This document shows positions 44,994-51,722 of a DNA stretch of 64,000 nt, piece after piece; positions within the stretch are counted from its first letter, which is position 1; every line of letters begins with the position of its first letter. A program made the translations under genes and the position numbers. Below the pieces are notes generated by a model. The model worked only from the letters and a program-made list of their open reading frames with translations. It ran no database searches and was not told where the DNA came from. The stretch is from JAJKIP01 sp037200685 (GTDB lineage: Bacteria > Bacteroidota > Bacteroidia > Chitinophagales > Chitinophagaceae), in contig JBBCIG010000019.1 in the NCBI GenBank assembly GCA_037200685.1, positions 310,001 through 374,000 on the forward strand, read 5' to 3'.

Positions 44994-45118
44994 CCAGCTG
45001 TAGTGCTACTAGCATCGACTGTTGCGACGCTCCGTTCATCTTTCTGTTCTCTATTGAGCAAATGCGTCGCTTCCGATAGCTATCGGAACTTCATCGTTCG
45101 GGAATTCTATTGAACATG
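44994..45118 (-). repeat. Dispersed repeat family A, copy 7 (with CCGATAGCTATCGG insert)
   Basis: On the minus strand it carries the GAACAGAAAGATGAACGGAG core and a TAGTAGCAC tail. A second truncated start region contains the palindrome CCGATAGCTATCGG. It begins directly after the 2H phosphoesterase stop and runs to the GxxExxY gene. Confidence 0.78.
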
Positions 45119-45156
45119 AACTTGCTGAAGTATCGAATTTTAAAATTATAAGTGTA

Positions 45157-45571
45157 ATGATGCAAAGTAATACAACGAAAAAATTCAGCTCATTAACTGA
45201 TAGGGAAGAGTGGCTGGGAACGCAAGTAGTTGATATTGCAATCAATATTCATAAGGCATTAGGCCCGGGTTTACTGGAAGGAGTATATGAAAAATGCTTT
45301 TGTTACGAACTTGAGAAAAGAAATACTTCATTTCAAAGGCAAAAAATTGTCCAATTACAGTATGATAAGTTGGTGATTGATGAAGGGTTACGTATTGATA
45401 TTCTTATTGACGACTTAATAGTGGTAGAGTTGAAGGCCCAGGAATATTATCATCCTGTATGGGATGCGCGGGTTTTGAGTTAATCTGAAGTTAGCTAATA
45501 AAAGATTGGGATATATTTTAAATTTTCATGTCCCCTTAATGAAAGAAGGTATTAAACGTGTTATAATGTAA
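45157..45571 (+). pseudogene. GxxExxY-family protein, frameshifted near the 3' end
   Basis: Codons from ATG 45157 give DREEWLGTQVVDIAINIHKA, then LGPGLLEGVYEKCFCYELEK, the GLLExxY motif of the family. DILIDDLIVVELKAQEYYHP then leads into a TAA at about 45481. Removing one A in TTAATC restores LKLANKRLGYILNFHVPLMK plus EGIKRVIM and a stop at 45571, the normal C-terminus. So the gene has a single +1 insertion. GxxExxY proteins are PD-(D/E)XK-like proteins of unknown role, often near intergenic repeats, as here. Confidence 0.8.
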
Positions 45572-45576
45572 ATAAG

Positions 45577-45678
45577 ATTTGGAACACTAAGCCACAAAGG
45601 CTCTGAGACAGGGAGTGTTTGGTACCAGGCATATTTTTTTCTTTGTGCCTCTGTGGCTTAGTGCCTTCGTGTTCCAAA
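45577..45678. repeat. Inverted intergenic repeat (TTTGGAACAC...)
   Basis: TTTGGAACACTAAGCCACAA at the left pairs with CTTAGTGCCTTCGTGTTCCA at the right end, over about 100 bp. It separates the GxxExxY remnant from the radical SAM gene. An in-frame hydrophobic extension of the radical SAM gene is only a translation of this repeat. Confidence 0.7.
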
Positions 45679-45710
45679 GCAGCTTTCCGGGAATACAAAA
45701 ACTAAACTTT

Positions 45711-46853
45711 ATGTCAGAAAAATTAAAACAAGACCATTTTAAAGTAGCTCCTAAAAAGCATGATGCAAATAATGAAACGCCTGGTGAAGAAATAGCAAAG
45801 CCCGACAATTATCTCGCCGGCCGTGGCGCACAGTTTAATACAAAGAACCGTTTCTTAAAAGATGAACGAACAAAAGAACATATAGAAGGCATTGATGATT
45901 GGGAAGAATCCAATGTGCCTACACAGTACCTTGAACAGGAATCAAAAACCATCGTTAATAAAGTAGAAAGCCCTGATGTAGGAATGGGTTACAGCATGAA
46001 CCCTTATGCAGGTTGTGAACATGGATGTATTTATTGCTATGCCCGCAATGTGCATGAATACTGGGGCTATAGCGCTGGCCTCGATTTTGAACAAAAGATC
46101 ATTGTCAAAAAAAATGCGCCGCAACTGTTGCGAAAATTTTTAATGCATCCGAAATGGGATGCTACACCGATCATGCTAAGCGGTAATACGGATTGCTACC
46201 AGCCGGCGGAACAAAAATACCGGTTGACAAGAGGTTTACTGGAAGTATGCAACGAATTCAATCAACCGGTTGGTATTCTCACTAAGAACTCATGGATACT
46301 AAAAGATAAAGATGTGCTGCAGGAAATGGGAAAGAAACGATTAGTCTCCGCTATGGTTTCTATTACATCCTTCAACGAAGATTTAAGAAGGGTAATGGAG
46401 CCAAGAACAACAACAGCGAAGCAAAAACTAAAAGTAATTAATGAGCTCAGCAGCGCCGGTGTACGCATGGGTATTATGATGGGCCCGATGATACCGGGTT
46501 TGAACGAACACGAGATGCAACGCATTATGAAAGCGGCAAGAGACAACGGTGCTACTTTCACAGCCTATACATTCATTCGTTTGAATGGCGCTATCAAGTT
46601 TTTATTTCATGATTGGTTGTATAAAAATTTCCCTGATCGTGCTGATAAAATATGGCATCTCGTAGAGCAATCACATGATGGAAAAGTGAATGATACCCGC
46701 TGGGGCGTTCGTATGCGGGGCGAAGGAAATATTGCGCAGATGGTAGCGCAGCAATATAAAAAATATGGAAAGCTCTATGGAATGAATGCGGAAGAGTGGA
46801 GTTTGGACAGTAGTATTTTCAGGAGACCGGGAGAACAGGGGAGGTTGTTTTGA
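45711..46853 (+). CDS. PA0069-family (SPL-like) radical SAM protein
   Basis: The 380-residue protein has the radical SAM cluster motif in YAGCEHGCIYCYARN (CxxxCxxC) and a TIM-barrel-like core (IMLSGNTDCYQPAEQKYRLT, GILTKNSWILKDKDVLQEM). It shows the family features MEPRTTTAKQKLKVINELSS and MGPMIPGLNEHEMQRIM. PA0069/Rv2578c proteins resemble spore photoproduct lyase, and a DNA-repair role is suspected but unproven. MSEKLKQDH is the chosen start; the upstream frame is repeat-derived. The umuDC and DUF72 genes nearby fit a DNA-damage neighbourhood. Confidence 0.88.
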   Translation: MSEKLKQDHFKVAPKKHDANNETPGEEIAKPDNYLAGRGAQFNTKNRFLKDERTKEHIEGIDDWEESNVPTQYLEQESKTIVNKVESPDVGMGYSMNPYAGCEHGCIYCYARNVHEYWGYSAGLDFEQKIIVKKNAPQLLRKFLMHPKWDATPIMLSGNTDCYQPAEQKYRLTRGLLEVCNEFNQPVGILTKNSWILKDKDVLQEMGKKRLVSAMVSITSFNEDLRRVMEPRTTTAKQKLKVINELSSAGVRMGIMMGPMIPGLNEHEMQRIMKAARDNGATFTAYTFIRLNGAIKFLFHDWLYKNFPDRADKIWHLVEQSHDGKVNDTRWGVRMRGEGNIAQMVAQQYKKYGKLYGMNAEEWSLDSSIFRRPGEQGRLF

Positions 46854-46892
46854 GTTTCAGAATTGTTTCATATTTTGTATTAAACCTTTTAT

Positions 46893-47730
46893 ATGAATCA
46901 ATTCGGTGGGGACTGGACAGAACAAAAAATAGGAATAGTAGTTGCTTATGCAAAGGCATATTTAACTATAATGAATAAATATCCTCAGTTTAAATGTCTT
47001 TGATGGATTCGCAGGTTCGGGAGATATTTACAAAAACGATAATACAGATATAGAAATAATTAAGGGAGCAGCCATTAGAATATTAGAAATAGAAACTCCT
47101 AAAAGTTTTGATATGTATTATTTTGTTGAGCTTGATGAAGCCAATAAAAATGAGTTGGATAAAACTATTAGCGATAAATTTTCCGAAAAAAGAAGCAAAA
47201 GTTTTGTTGTAAAAGAAGATTGCAATGTGAAATTAACAAGTTTAGCTTCATTTCTTAAGAAGAATAAAGATTTTAGAGTTCTTGCATTTATCGATCCATA
47301 TGGAATGTCATTAAACTGGTCTTCAATTCAAGTTTTAAAAAACTTGGGAATTGATTTGTGGATATTAGTTCCAACTGGAATTGGTATGAATCGGCTATTG
47401 ACAAGGAACGGCGAAATCAGGGACTCTTGGCTCAAAAAATTGGAAATGACTTTGGGAATTGATCAATCAAGTATTAAAAATTATTTTTATAAAACTAAAT
47501 CTGTTCAAACTCTTTTCGGTGAAGAAACTTTTATTGAAAAAGAAAAGAATGCAATTGAAAAAGCTGGAAAATTGTATCAACAACGATTGCGACAAATTTT
47601 TAAATATGTTTCTAATTCATTTCCTTTAAAAAATTCAACAGGATCAGTAATGTATCATTTCATGATGGCAAGTAATAATAAAGCTGCATTTAATATTGCG
47701 AACGATATAATTAAACCAAAGAAAAAATAG
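46893..47730 (+). pseudogene. Three-Cys-motif partner protein (TcmP) gene with a frameshift
   Basis: The first 36 codons from ATG 46893 read MNQFGGDWTEQKIGIVVAYA then KAYLTIMNKYPQFK, the conserved TcmP start, and stop at TGA 47001. In the +1 frame the family continues FDGFAGSGDIYKNDNTDIEI, then the 205-residue C-terminal part from 47113. The join gives a normal-length TcmP of about 275 residues. The DUF5131 partner starts 1 bp after it. The FDGFAGSG motif resembles a SAM- or nucleotide-binding strand. Translation could restart at 47113. Confidence 0.8.
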
Positions 47731-47731
47731 G

Positions 47732-48466
47732 ATGGCTCAATCATCAATCGAGTGGACAGAAATGACTTGGAATCCAACAACAGGTTGTGATAAAATATCT
47801 GCTGGATGTAAATTCTGCTATGCAGAGGTAATGTCTCGTCGCCTGCAGGCAATGGGCATTGACAAATATAAAGCTGGCTTCAAGTTAAGAATTCATGAGG
47901 ATGCGCTGCTAATTCCATACGGATGGAAGTCGCCAAAAATTGTTTTTGTGAATTCCATGAGTGATATGTTTCATAAGGATGTGCCGCTTTCGTTTATTCA
48001 AAAGGTTTTCAAAACAATGAATGAGAATCCGCAGCATACTTTCCAAGTGTTAACTAAACGTTCGGATGTATTGTTGAAGTATCATACAGAATTAAACTGG
48101 ACGCATAATATCTGGATGGGAGTTTCTGTGGAAGATGAAAGAGTAAAGCATCGCATAGATGAACTACGGAAAACAAAAGCTAAAACCAAATTCCTTTCTC
48201 TCGAACCTCTAATAGGCCCATTGCATAAATTGAATTTGAAAAAAATTGATTGGGTGATTGTAGGTGGAGAAAGTGGCAGGAAGCCAAGGCCAATGAATGT
48301 AGATTGGGTATTGGATATTCAACAACAATGTGAAAAGGCTAAGGTGGCTTTCTTTTTTAAGCAGTGGGGTGGCACAAATAAAAAGAAAACAGGAAGAGTT
48401 CTTAATGGTCGAACCTATGATGAAATGCCGGTCTTCAATGGAGAAACTGAAATGGTTTCTTATTAA
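47732..48466 (+). CDS. DUF5131 (phage Gp37/Gp68) three-Cys-motif protein
   Basis: The 244-residue protein begins SIEWTEMTWNPTTGCDKISA with Cys19, Cys26 and Cys29 (CX6CX2C), a radical-SAM-like cluster motif. VNSMSDMFHKDVPLSFIQKV, FQVLTKRSD, VGGESGRKPRPM and FFFKQWGG are all hallmarks of the Gp37/Gp68 family. It is the standard partner of TcmP, whose frameshifted gene ends 1 bp upstream. The activity of the pair is undetermined. It is convergent with the bactofilin gene and overlaps its 3' end by 4 bp. Confidence 0.88.
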   Translation: MAQSSIEWTEMTWNPTTGCDKISAGCKFCYAEVMSRRLQAMGIDKYKAGFKLRIHEDALLIPYGWKSPKIVFVNSMSDMFHKDVPLSFIQKVFKTMNENPQHTFQVLTKRSDVLLKYHTELNWTHNIWMGVSVEDERVKHRIDELRKTKAKTKFLSLEPLIGPLHKLNLKKIDWVIVGGESGRKPRPMNVDWVLDIQQQCEKAKVAFFFKQWGGTNKKKTGRVLNGRTYDEMPVFNGETEMVSY

Positions 48467-48933
48467 AACCACGCATGTCTTTCTCCCGGCACATCCAATT
48501 CTCTAATCGGAGAAACCGGGCTTTCACCATTCGTCTTTGTTTTATTTACCTGCAGTTCCGGCTTTTTATTAATAATTGTGTTCGTACCTGATTTGGTGAT
48601 GAGCCCTTCTATGATCGTATCTTTTTCAATATGAATTTCAATCGTGTTAACATTACCCATAATGATTGCTCCCGACCGCACTGTCATTTTATTACATTTC
48701 CTTACATCACCATTTATTTTACCAAATACGATCAGTTCATCCGCGGAAATATCACCGTTGACAACAGCTTCTTTCAGGATCACCAGTTTGCTTTCCACGA
48801 TTACATCGCCATTGATAGTTCCCGCTATTTGCCCGGAAGTATCCGCCTTGAATGATCCTGCAATGGTCATTTCCTTTGGAATAAAAAATGATTCCTTGCG
48901 GTTAGCACCCGGTAAAATGTTGTCAAACTTCAT
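48463..48933 (-). CDS. Bactofilin (polymer-forming cytoskeletal protein)
   Basis: The 156-residue protein has the bactofilin right-handed beta-helix core at about residues 22-120 (IAGSFKADTSGQIAGTINGD, VVNGDISADELIVFGKINGD), with the short disordered ends typical of the family. Bactofilins polymerise without nucleotides and position cell-wall enzymes or polar structures. It starts 11 bp after the actin-like gene on the same strand, so the two cytoskeletal proteins are probably co-expressed. Confidence 0.9.
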   Translation of the reverse strand: MKFDNILPGANRKESFFIPKEMTIAGSFKADTSGQIAGTINGDVIVESKLVILKEAVVNGDISADELIVFGKINGDVRKCNKMTVRSGAIIMGNVNTIEIHIEKDTIIEGLITKSGTNTIINKKPELQVNKTKTNGESPVSPIRELDVPGERHAWF

Positions 48934-48944
48934 TTAGAATAAGT

Positions 48945-49997
48945 CTACTGGGGTTGAGAATTGTTATTTGTATTTTCAAAAAAGGATACTGCTGTTGTTG
49001 CATTGCCGAGGTCAATACCAATGCAACGCGAAGGTTTTGCATCGGAAATGCGTAATGAATTATAGAGATAACCGATACTCACAATATATTCCGGGTGCGG
49101 TACTACTTCTACAGGAATAAAGTCGGCGAATTCTTCTCTTATTGCTTCAAGCAATTCAGTATAGTTAGCGCCGCCGCCCATCAGGTATATCTTATCGCAA
49201 CTTTCAAGATCAGCATCGGTGAAATGTTTGCGCAGCAAAGGAGAGACAACTTGTTTATAATATTGCGTCAGCAGGTCTTTTCTTAATTCCGTCAGGTCAA
49301 TACGTTTCCGGTTGGTGAATAACGAACCTTTTATAAATGCTTCATCCAGCTGGTATTCATTTTTCATTTCTAAAAAATATTTCTGGCTCAGTTCCCGGGC
49401 GAGGTTACTGATGACATAGCGGATACCATGCGAACTGAAATTTGTTCTGTGCACCAGGCCATCGGAAGTTGCCAATGCACCTTCCATCGTACCGAAACCA
49501 AAACTCAATGCAATGAAATTTTGTTTTTCTGCTTGTGGAATCAATTTTTTTAAACCAATAATACCACCGACTATTTCCGGGATCACTTCATATTGATCGA
49601 CGATGAATGTATTTTTCCGGATGCTTCCCTTCAGGTTGTAAGTGCGGGTATCATAATCCAGCATGAAATGACGCTTGCTTAAATAATGTTCCGCCGCTGC
49701 TTTATAAACATTGTAAGTAGAAAAAGGAAACCCCAATGTAATAACAAAAGGATGTTCAACTTTCTCGACCACGTTAGTGATAGCTGAACGGAACAGGATA
49801 TCGAAATCTTCTTCAGTGGGTGCCGCATTTACTACACGGCCCGGATTGATGGCGCCTTTGCGGGCAAGGTTACCGACGAGGTACCATTTTTCACCTCTTT
49901 TTATTTTAAGACCGTTGAGCAGGTCTTTTGCTGAGTTTTCAGTATTTCCATAAGCGGTTTCAAAAATGCTGGGGAAATTAATGGTAGCGTTGTTCAT
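48945..49997 (-). CDS. ParM/Alp-type actin-like protein with permuted phosphate-1 motif
   Basis: The 350-residue protein has most actin-fold motifs, but they begin one element late. The N-terminus is MNNATINFPSIFETAYGN, the strand that usually follows the phosphate-1 hairpin. Phosphate-2 is SFGFGTMEG (usual Asp replaced by Ser), adenosine is IYLMGGGANYTELLEAI, connect-2 is VVPHPEYIVSIGYLYNSL, and phosphate-1 itself (IGIDLGNATTAV) is at residues 326-337. No phosphate-1 motif precedes the ATG. This is the order expected of a circular permutation. It is followed by a bactofilin gene. ATP binding is likely; polymerisation and cargo are unknown. Confidence 0.85.
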   Translation of the reverse strand: MNNATINFPSIFETAYGNTENSAKDLLNGLKIKRGEKWYLVGNLARKGAINPGRVVNAAPTEEDFDILFRSAITNVVEKVEHPFVITLGFPFSTYNVYKAAAEHYLSKRHFMLDYDTRTYNLKGSIRKNTFIVDQYEVIPEIVGGIIGLKKLIPQAEKQNFIALSFGFGTMEGALATSDGLVHRTNFSSHGIRYVISNLARELSQKYFLEMKNEYQLDEAFIKGSLFTNRKRIDLTELRKDLLTQYYKQVVSPLLRKHFTDADLESCDKIYLMGGGANYTELLEAIREEFADFIPVEVVPHPEYIVSIGYLYNSLRISDAKPSRCIGIDLGNATTAVSFFENTNNNSQPQ

Positions 49998-50263
49998 GAT
50001 TGCATTGATTTTAAAATGGTATGCTCAAATGAATGGTGGTGGTATAAATAAGGCAAAAAGGTAAAGAGTTTTTTAATACCAAAAAGGAATGGGTATAACT
50101 AATTATAAACAGCGCTTCCCGCCCTGAATGTCAGCGATATTAGGAATAAAATATTGTGAAGAACAGCTTACAAAAACGGCAAATAACAATATCCCGAAAC
50201 TCATCAATTGCCGGTGCGTAAAATAAATAAGAGAAAAAATATTTTAAAATTTCTATACAAAAA
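49998..50263. other. Intergenic stretch, no gene seen
   Basis: About 270 bp upstream of the actin-like gene and upstream of the first short transcript. It is A/T rich with no open frame of note, no repeat family member and no clear hairpin. It must contain the actin/bactofilin promoter on the minus strand, but I could not place a convincing -33/-7 pair. Confidence 0.5.
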
Positions 50264-50296
50264 TTTGGCGGCAACAAAAAAATAGTTCAATCTTTG
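50264..50296 (+). promoter_or_regulatory. Promoter of a short terminated transcript
   Basis: TTTGG (50264-50268) and AATCTTTG (50289-50296) are spaced by 21 bp, close to the Bacteroidota -33/-7 arrangement; the first base of the -7 box is A instead of T. A transcript would start near 50303 and end at the terminator at 50437-50464. Confidence 0.55.
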
Positions 50297-50314
50297 CATC
50301 CGCAAAACAAAAAC

Positions 50315-50407
50315 ATGCAACGCAAATTATCACATATTGAAACAGCGAACCGGTTTAGTCCCTTGGGTGACGGTACAGGTTGCGGGGCATGTAGTGCTGC
50401 TGGATAA
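50315..50407 (+). CDS. Possible 30-residue peptide in a short transcript
   Basis: ATG at 50315 opens a 30-codon frame beginning MQRKLSHIETANRFSPLGDG and ending TGCGACSAAG. The Gly/Cys-rich end could be a peptide product or mere chance in a structured small RNA. It is bracketed by a plausible promoter and a strong terminator, so a transcript of about 160 nt is well supported; translation is not. Confidence 0.4.
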   Translation: MQRKLSHIETANRFSPLGDGTGCGACSAAG

Positions 50408-50436
50408 GTTTAAAAACGAATTCGATATAATACAGG

Positions 50437-50464
50437 CCCCGCAAGAGATTGCGGGGTTTTTTTA
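50437..50464 (+). terminator. Strong terminator of the first short transcript
   Basis: CCCCGCAA and TTGCGGGG form a perfect 8-bp stem closed by GAGA, followed by TTTTTTTA. Confidence 0.88.
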
Positions 50465-50555
50465 TTTGTAAAACAGGATTAAAAAAATATAAAATAAAAG
50501 AATATCGATTATGCAAAACGGGCATAATTGAATCTTAGTCGTCATAAAAAGAAAA

Positions 50556-50711
50556 ATGCTGAAACAAGAACAACATAGACGATTTATAAAACGCAATGAA
50601 CTATTATCATTAGGGTTGTGTCATTGGTATGCGCAGGCGGGTAGAAGTAGTGAGCCCACAGGCAATATGAATGATGATAGTTATCAGCGACCAGGTTGTG
50701 TCCATACGTAA
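50556..50711 (+). CDS. Possible 51-residue peptide in a second short transcript
   Basis: ATG 50556 opens a 51-codon basic frame (MLKQEQHRRFIKRNELLSLG, then LCHWYAQAGRSSEPTGNMND, ending RPGCVHT). It ends 21 bp before a strong terminator. I recognise no family. Arrangement and size mirror the previous unit, so these may be two related small RNAs or peptide genes ahead of the tRNA array. Confidence 0.4.
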   Translation: MLKQEQHRRFIKRNELLSLGLCHWYAQAGRSSEPTGNMNDDSYQRPGCVHT

Positions 50712-50731
50712 ACAATGTTTATGTATACAGG

Positions 50732-50766
50732 AAGCCCGGTCGCAAAAAACGACCGGGCTTTTTTAT
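50732..50766 (+). terminator. Strong terminator of the second short transcript
   Basis: AAGCCCGGTCG and CGACCGGGCTT form an 11-bp stem around CAAAAAA, followed by TTTTTA. Confidence 0.9.
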
Positions 50767-50785
50767 TGACATTAAAAAATAAAGT

Positions 50786-50878
50786 ATGGAATGGTCAACT
50801 ATAATTCACCTGGCAGGAATGCTGCTGCTGATGATTGCTAAAGAAATGGAAAAATATTCTAACAAGATGAAACGGTAA
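50786..50878 (+). CDS. Tiny membrane peptide (30 aa)
   Basis: MEWSTIIHLAGMLLLMIAKE followed by MEKYSNKMKR has one hydrophobic segment and a basic tail. It is followed after 12 bp by another tiny membrane frame with a good ribosome binding site. The pair could be phage-type small proteins or type I toxin-like peptides. Real translation is not established. Confidence 0.4.
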   Translation: MEWSTIIHLAGMLLLMIAKEMEKYSNKMKR

Positions 50879-50890
50879 AAGGAGGCTGCT

Positions 50891-50977
50891 TTGAAATTTA
50901 TACTTATTGTACTCGCTGTTCATTTCATTGGTGAAGTACTCAGCAATGAAAGGAAAAGCAAGAGACAAAAACAATGA
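50891..50977 (+). CDS. Tiny membrane peptide (28 aa, TTG start)
   Basis: The frame starts at TTG 50891 behind AAAAGGAGGCTGCT, an unusually strong Shine-Dalgarno for this genome, and encodes KFILIVLAVHFIGEVLSNER followed by KSKRQKQ. The strong ribosome binding site in a lineage that rarely uses one hints at foreign (phage-like) origin. Confidence 0.4.
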   Translation: MKFILIVLAVHFIGEVLSNERKSKRQKQ

Positions 50978-51018
50978 TAAATAATAAAATGCATTAGGTG
51001 CAGAAGGAGGAAATAAGC

Positions 51019-51050
51019 TGTTCCCCGTGAGATGCAGCGGGGACGCTTTT
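51019..51050 (+). terminator. Hairpin upstream of the tRNA array
   Basis: TTCCCCG and CGGGGAC form a 6-7-bp stem around a 10-base loop, followed by GCTTTT. The T run is short, so it may be a weak terminator or a processing hairpin. Confidence 0.4.
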
Positions 51051-51052
51051 CC

Positions 51053-51071
51053 AAAAGTTCTTTTAAAATAT
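51053..51071 (+). repeat. Direct repeat element ahead of the tRNA array
   Basis: AAAAGTTCTTTTAAAATAT recurs almost exactly (AAAAGTTCTTTTAAATAT) at 53400-53417, just before the permuted tRNA-like region. It may be a shared promoter or processing site for both RNA blocks. Confidence 0.5.
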
Positions 51072-51142
51072 AGCAGCATTCCAATTGGTTGGATACTCCG
51101 CCTGGAACGGAGAGGGTGCTGGTTCGAGTCCGGCCTGCTATA
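51070..51142 (+). tRNA. tRNA-Pro(UGG)-like, divergent
   Basis: Acceptor ATAGCAG pairs with CTGCTAT. The anticodon arm CTCCG-CCTGGAA-CGGAG gives UGG, and the T-arm is GCTGGTTCGAGTCCGGC. Position 8 is C instead of the near-universal U and the D-stem is only about 3 bp, so function is uncertain. First gene of the array. Confidence 0.65.
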
Positions 51143-51148
51143 CGGAAT

Positions 51149-51220
51149 GGTTCGTTGGTGTAATGGTTAACATTACAGATTGTCGATCTGTCGCAATGGG
51201 TTCGATTCCCGTACGGACCG
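51149..51220 (+). tRNA. tRNA-Asp(GUC)
   Basis: Acceptor GGTTCGT/ACGGACC, anticodon arm ACAGA-TTGTCGA-TCTGT (GUC), T-loop TTCGATT and discriminator G73, all normal for tRNA-Asp. The CCA end is not encoded. Confidence 0.88.
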
Positions 51221-51227
51221 CAGAGAT

Positions 51228-51300
51228 TGTTGAGTAGTGTAATGTCTAAGCATATCAGTCTTTGACACTGATGGTTTTGGTTCGAATCCAAACTCAATGA
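51228..51300 (+). tRNA. tRNA-Gln(UUG)
   Basis: Acceptor TGTTGAG/CTCAATG (two G-T pairs), anticodon arm TCAGT-CTTTGAC-ACTGA (UUG), T-arm TTTGGTTCGAATCCAAA, discriminator A. Confidence 0.8.
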
Positions 51301-51305
51301 CAAAT

Positions 51306-51377
51306 GTTGGCTTTCGCTTAATTGGTAAAGCATCCGTCTGTGCAACGGAAGATCAGGGTTCGAACCCCAAAGTCAAC
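51306..51377 (+). tRNA. tRNA-His(GUG)
   Basis: The His-specific G-1:C73 pair is present, with acceptor TTGGCTT/AAGTCAA. Anticodon arm TCCGT-CTGTGCA-ACGGA gives GUG. The T-loop TTCGAAC is intact. Confidence 0.88.
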
Positions 51378-51394
51378 CAATCAGTGGGAACGTT

Positions 51395-51465
51395 TGGCTT
51401 ATAGTTCAATGGAAGAATGCTCCGCTTCGAACGGAGTGATGAGAGTTCGAATCTTTCTAAGCCAA
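51395..51465 (+). tRNA. tRNA-Arg(UCG)
   Basis: Acceptor TGGCTTA/TAAGCCA, anticodon arm CTCCG-CTTCGAA-CGGAG (UCG), T-arm GAGAGTTCGAATCTTTC, discriminator A followed by an encoded CCA. Confidence 0.85.
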
Positions 51466-51476
51466 CCAGCAAGAAT

Positions 51477-51548
51477 TGTGGTTTGGAGTAATGGTAAGCT
51501 CAGAAGTCTCATAAGCTTCAGATGTTGGTTCGAACCCAACAACCGCAA
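51477..51548 (+). tRNA. tRNA-Met(CAU)
   Basis: Acceptor TGTGGTT/AACCGCA, D-stem GAGT/GCTC, anticodon arm GAAGT-CTCATAA-GCTTC (CAU), T-arm GTTGGTTCGAACCCAAC. It could be elongator Met or a lysidine-modified Ile2 tRNA; these cannot be told apart here. Confidence 0.82.
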
Positions 51549-51554
51549 CAAGAT

Positions 51555-51629
51555 TGGTTCGTAGCTCAATTGGATTAGAGTATCCGGCTTTTACCCGGAG
51601 GGTTGTGAGTTCGAGTCTCACCGGGCCGA
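51555..51629 (+). tRNA. tRNA-Lys(UUU)
   Basis: Acceptor TGGTTCG/CGGGCCG, D-arm TAGCTCAATTGGATTAGAGT, anticodon arm TCCGG-CTTTTAC-CCGGA (UUU), T-arm GTGAGTTCGAGTCTCAC. Confidence 0.9.
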
Positions 51630-51645
51630 CAAAAATAGTAACGAT

Positions 51646-51717
51646 TGATTCGTAGCATAACGGAAGTGCATCGGTCTTCTAAACCGATAGATAAGAGTTC
51701 GAATCTCTTCGAATCAA
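51646..51717 (+). tRNA. tRNA-Arg(UCU)
   Basis: Acceptor TGATTCG/CGAATCA, anticodon arm TCGGT-CTTCTAA-ACCGA (UCU), T-arm AAGAGTTCGAATCTCTT, discriminator A. Confidence 0.88.
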
Positions 51718-51722
51718 CAATT

